Source: Comamonadaceae bacterium
GTDB lineage: Bacteria > Pseudomonadota > Gammaproteobacteria > Burkholderiales > Burkholderiaceae_C
Direction of reading: 5' to 3'
Assembly (NCBI GenBank): GCA_947463845.1
Contig: CANHUM010000097.1
Coordinates: forward strand, 1 to 6,624
Length of the DNA stretch: 6,624 bases
Each line of letters starts with the position of its first letter. The stretch's first letter is position 1. The notes beneath the pieces are model-generated. The model did not search any database, was not told the DNA's origin, and saw only the letters and a program-made list of their open reading frames with translations. This document shows positions 6,107-6,624 of the stretch, piece after piece. A program made the position numbers and the translations under genes.

Positions 6107-6624
6107 ATGTACAAAATTGTTCTTATTCGCCACGGTGAGTCCATCTGGAATCTGGAAAACCGGTTCACCGGCTGGACCGATGTGGACTTGACCCCCACCG
6201 GGGTGAGCCAAGCCATGTCCGCCGGCAAACTGCTCAAGGCCGAGGGATGGGACTTTGACCTGTGCTTCACTTCGGTGCTCAAGCGGGCCATTCATACCCT
6301 GTGGTACACGCTGGACGAAATGGATCGCACCTGGCTGCCCGTCATCAAGGATTACCGCCTGAACGAGCGGCATTACGGCGCTTTGCAAGGACTCAACAAA
6401 GCCGACATGGCCAAGAAGTTTGGCGAAGAGCAGGTTCTGGCCTGGCGCCGCAGCTACGACACGCCGCCCCCTGCCCTGGAGGCCGATGATCCCCGCTGCG
6501 AACGCGGTGACCGCCGCTATGCGCACATCCAAGCGCAAAACCTGCCCCTGACCGAGTGCCTGAAAGACACCGTGGCCCGCGTGGTTCCCTTCTGGAATGA
6601 CACCATTGCCCCACACATCCAAAA
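6107..6624 (+). CDS. gpmA: 2,3-bisphosphoglycerate-dependent phosphoglycerate mutase (5' part)
   Basis: GpmA interconverts 3- and 2-phosphoglycerate in glycolysis and gluconeogenesis. The reading frame stays open to the window edge, giving the first 172 of an expected 247-250 or so residues. The protein begins [12 protein letters not shown], with the phosphohistidine-bearing RHG motif at residues 8-10 (H9 accepts the phosphate). [13 protein letters not shown] (20-32) and the [11 protein letters not shown] substrate-binding block (85-95, with E87 as the expected acid) follow, then the RRSYDTPPP segment (114-122) typical of the cofactor-dependent enzyme. The second catalytic histidine lies beyond the window. 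The ATG at 6107 is the only plausible start because an in-frame stop at 6053-6055 leaves no alternative ATG. No Shine-Dalgarno site precedes it (CCCTTTTTATCC), which is odd for a gene expected to be well expressed. It is divergent from the rhodanese operon. Confidence 0.96.
   Translation, partial: MYKIVLIRHGESIWNLENRFTGWTDVDLTPTGVSQAMSAGKLLKAEGWDFDLCFTSVLKRAIHTLWYTLDEMDRTWLPVIKDYRLNERHYGALQGLNKADMAKKFGEEQVLAWRRSYDTPPPALEADDPRCERGDRRYAHIQAQNLPLTECLKDTVARVVPFWNDTIAPHIQ

Noticed and set aside
6057..6191. Possible 44-codon upstream frame overlapping the gpmA start
   Set aside because: It is out of frame with gpmA, its ATG lacks a properly spaced ribosome site (the nearest GGAGG, 6031-6035, is 21 nt away), and the peptide has no recognisable feature.
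6101..6622. 173-codon minus-strand open frame at the right edge
   Set aside because: It lies antisense to gpmA, whose translation matches phosphoglycerate mutase throughout; the shadow product has no recognisable domain.

Overview
The window carries a compact, housekeeping-type stretch of a proteobacterial chromosome. The closest fit is a betaproteobacterium of the Burkholderiales, probably Comamonadaceae. This is inferred from the RodA, SecB, GpsA and rhodanese sequence styles, the moderately high GC with G/C-rich third codon positions, and gpmA lying divergent from a yibN-like rhodanese/grxC/secB/gpsA cluster. No mobile element, tRNA, rRNA, CRISPR array or phage gene was seen.

Layout: seven genes lie head to tail on the minus strand and fill about 90% of the window. 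In transcription order they are a membrane-anchored rhodanese (5991 to 5590), grxC glutaredoxin (5553 to 5293), secB export chaperone (5177 to 4701), gpsA glycerol-3-phosphate dehydrogenase (4675 to 3674), rodA peptidoglycan polymerase (3661 to 2480), a beta-hydroxyacid dehydrogenase family oxidoreductase (2483 to 1596) and tldD metalloprotease (1533 to 55). Divergent from them, gpmA (phosphoglycerate mutase) starts at 6107 on the plus strand and runs off the right edge. Gaps are short (25 nt secB-gpsA, 12 nt gpsA-rodA, a 4-nt ATGA overlap rodA-dehydrogenase, 62 nt dehydrogenase-tldD), so a multi-gene operon is likely. The two non-coding intervals of note are 5178-5292 (grxC to secB, two hairpins) and 5992-6106 (divergent rhodanese/gpmA control region, one terminator-like hairpin). 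No gene-free stretch exceeds 300 bases.

Functionally the front half is the conserved rhodanese-grxC-secB-gpsA block known from E. coli (yibN-grxC-secB-gpsA). It joins thiol chemistry, protein export and phospholipid precursor synthesis. The back half adds cell elongation (RodA), an oxidoreductase of unknown substrate, and the TldD subunit of a peptide-processing protease. Nothing here looks like a defence, secondary-metabolite or otherwise undescribed system. The points worth checking are two terminator-like hairpins placed just upstream of genes, rodA sitting beside gpsA rather than beside mrdA, and an uncharacterised dehydrogenase translationally coupled to rodA.
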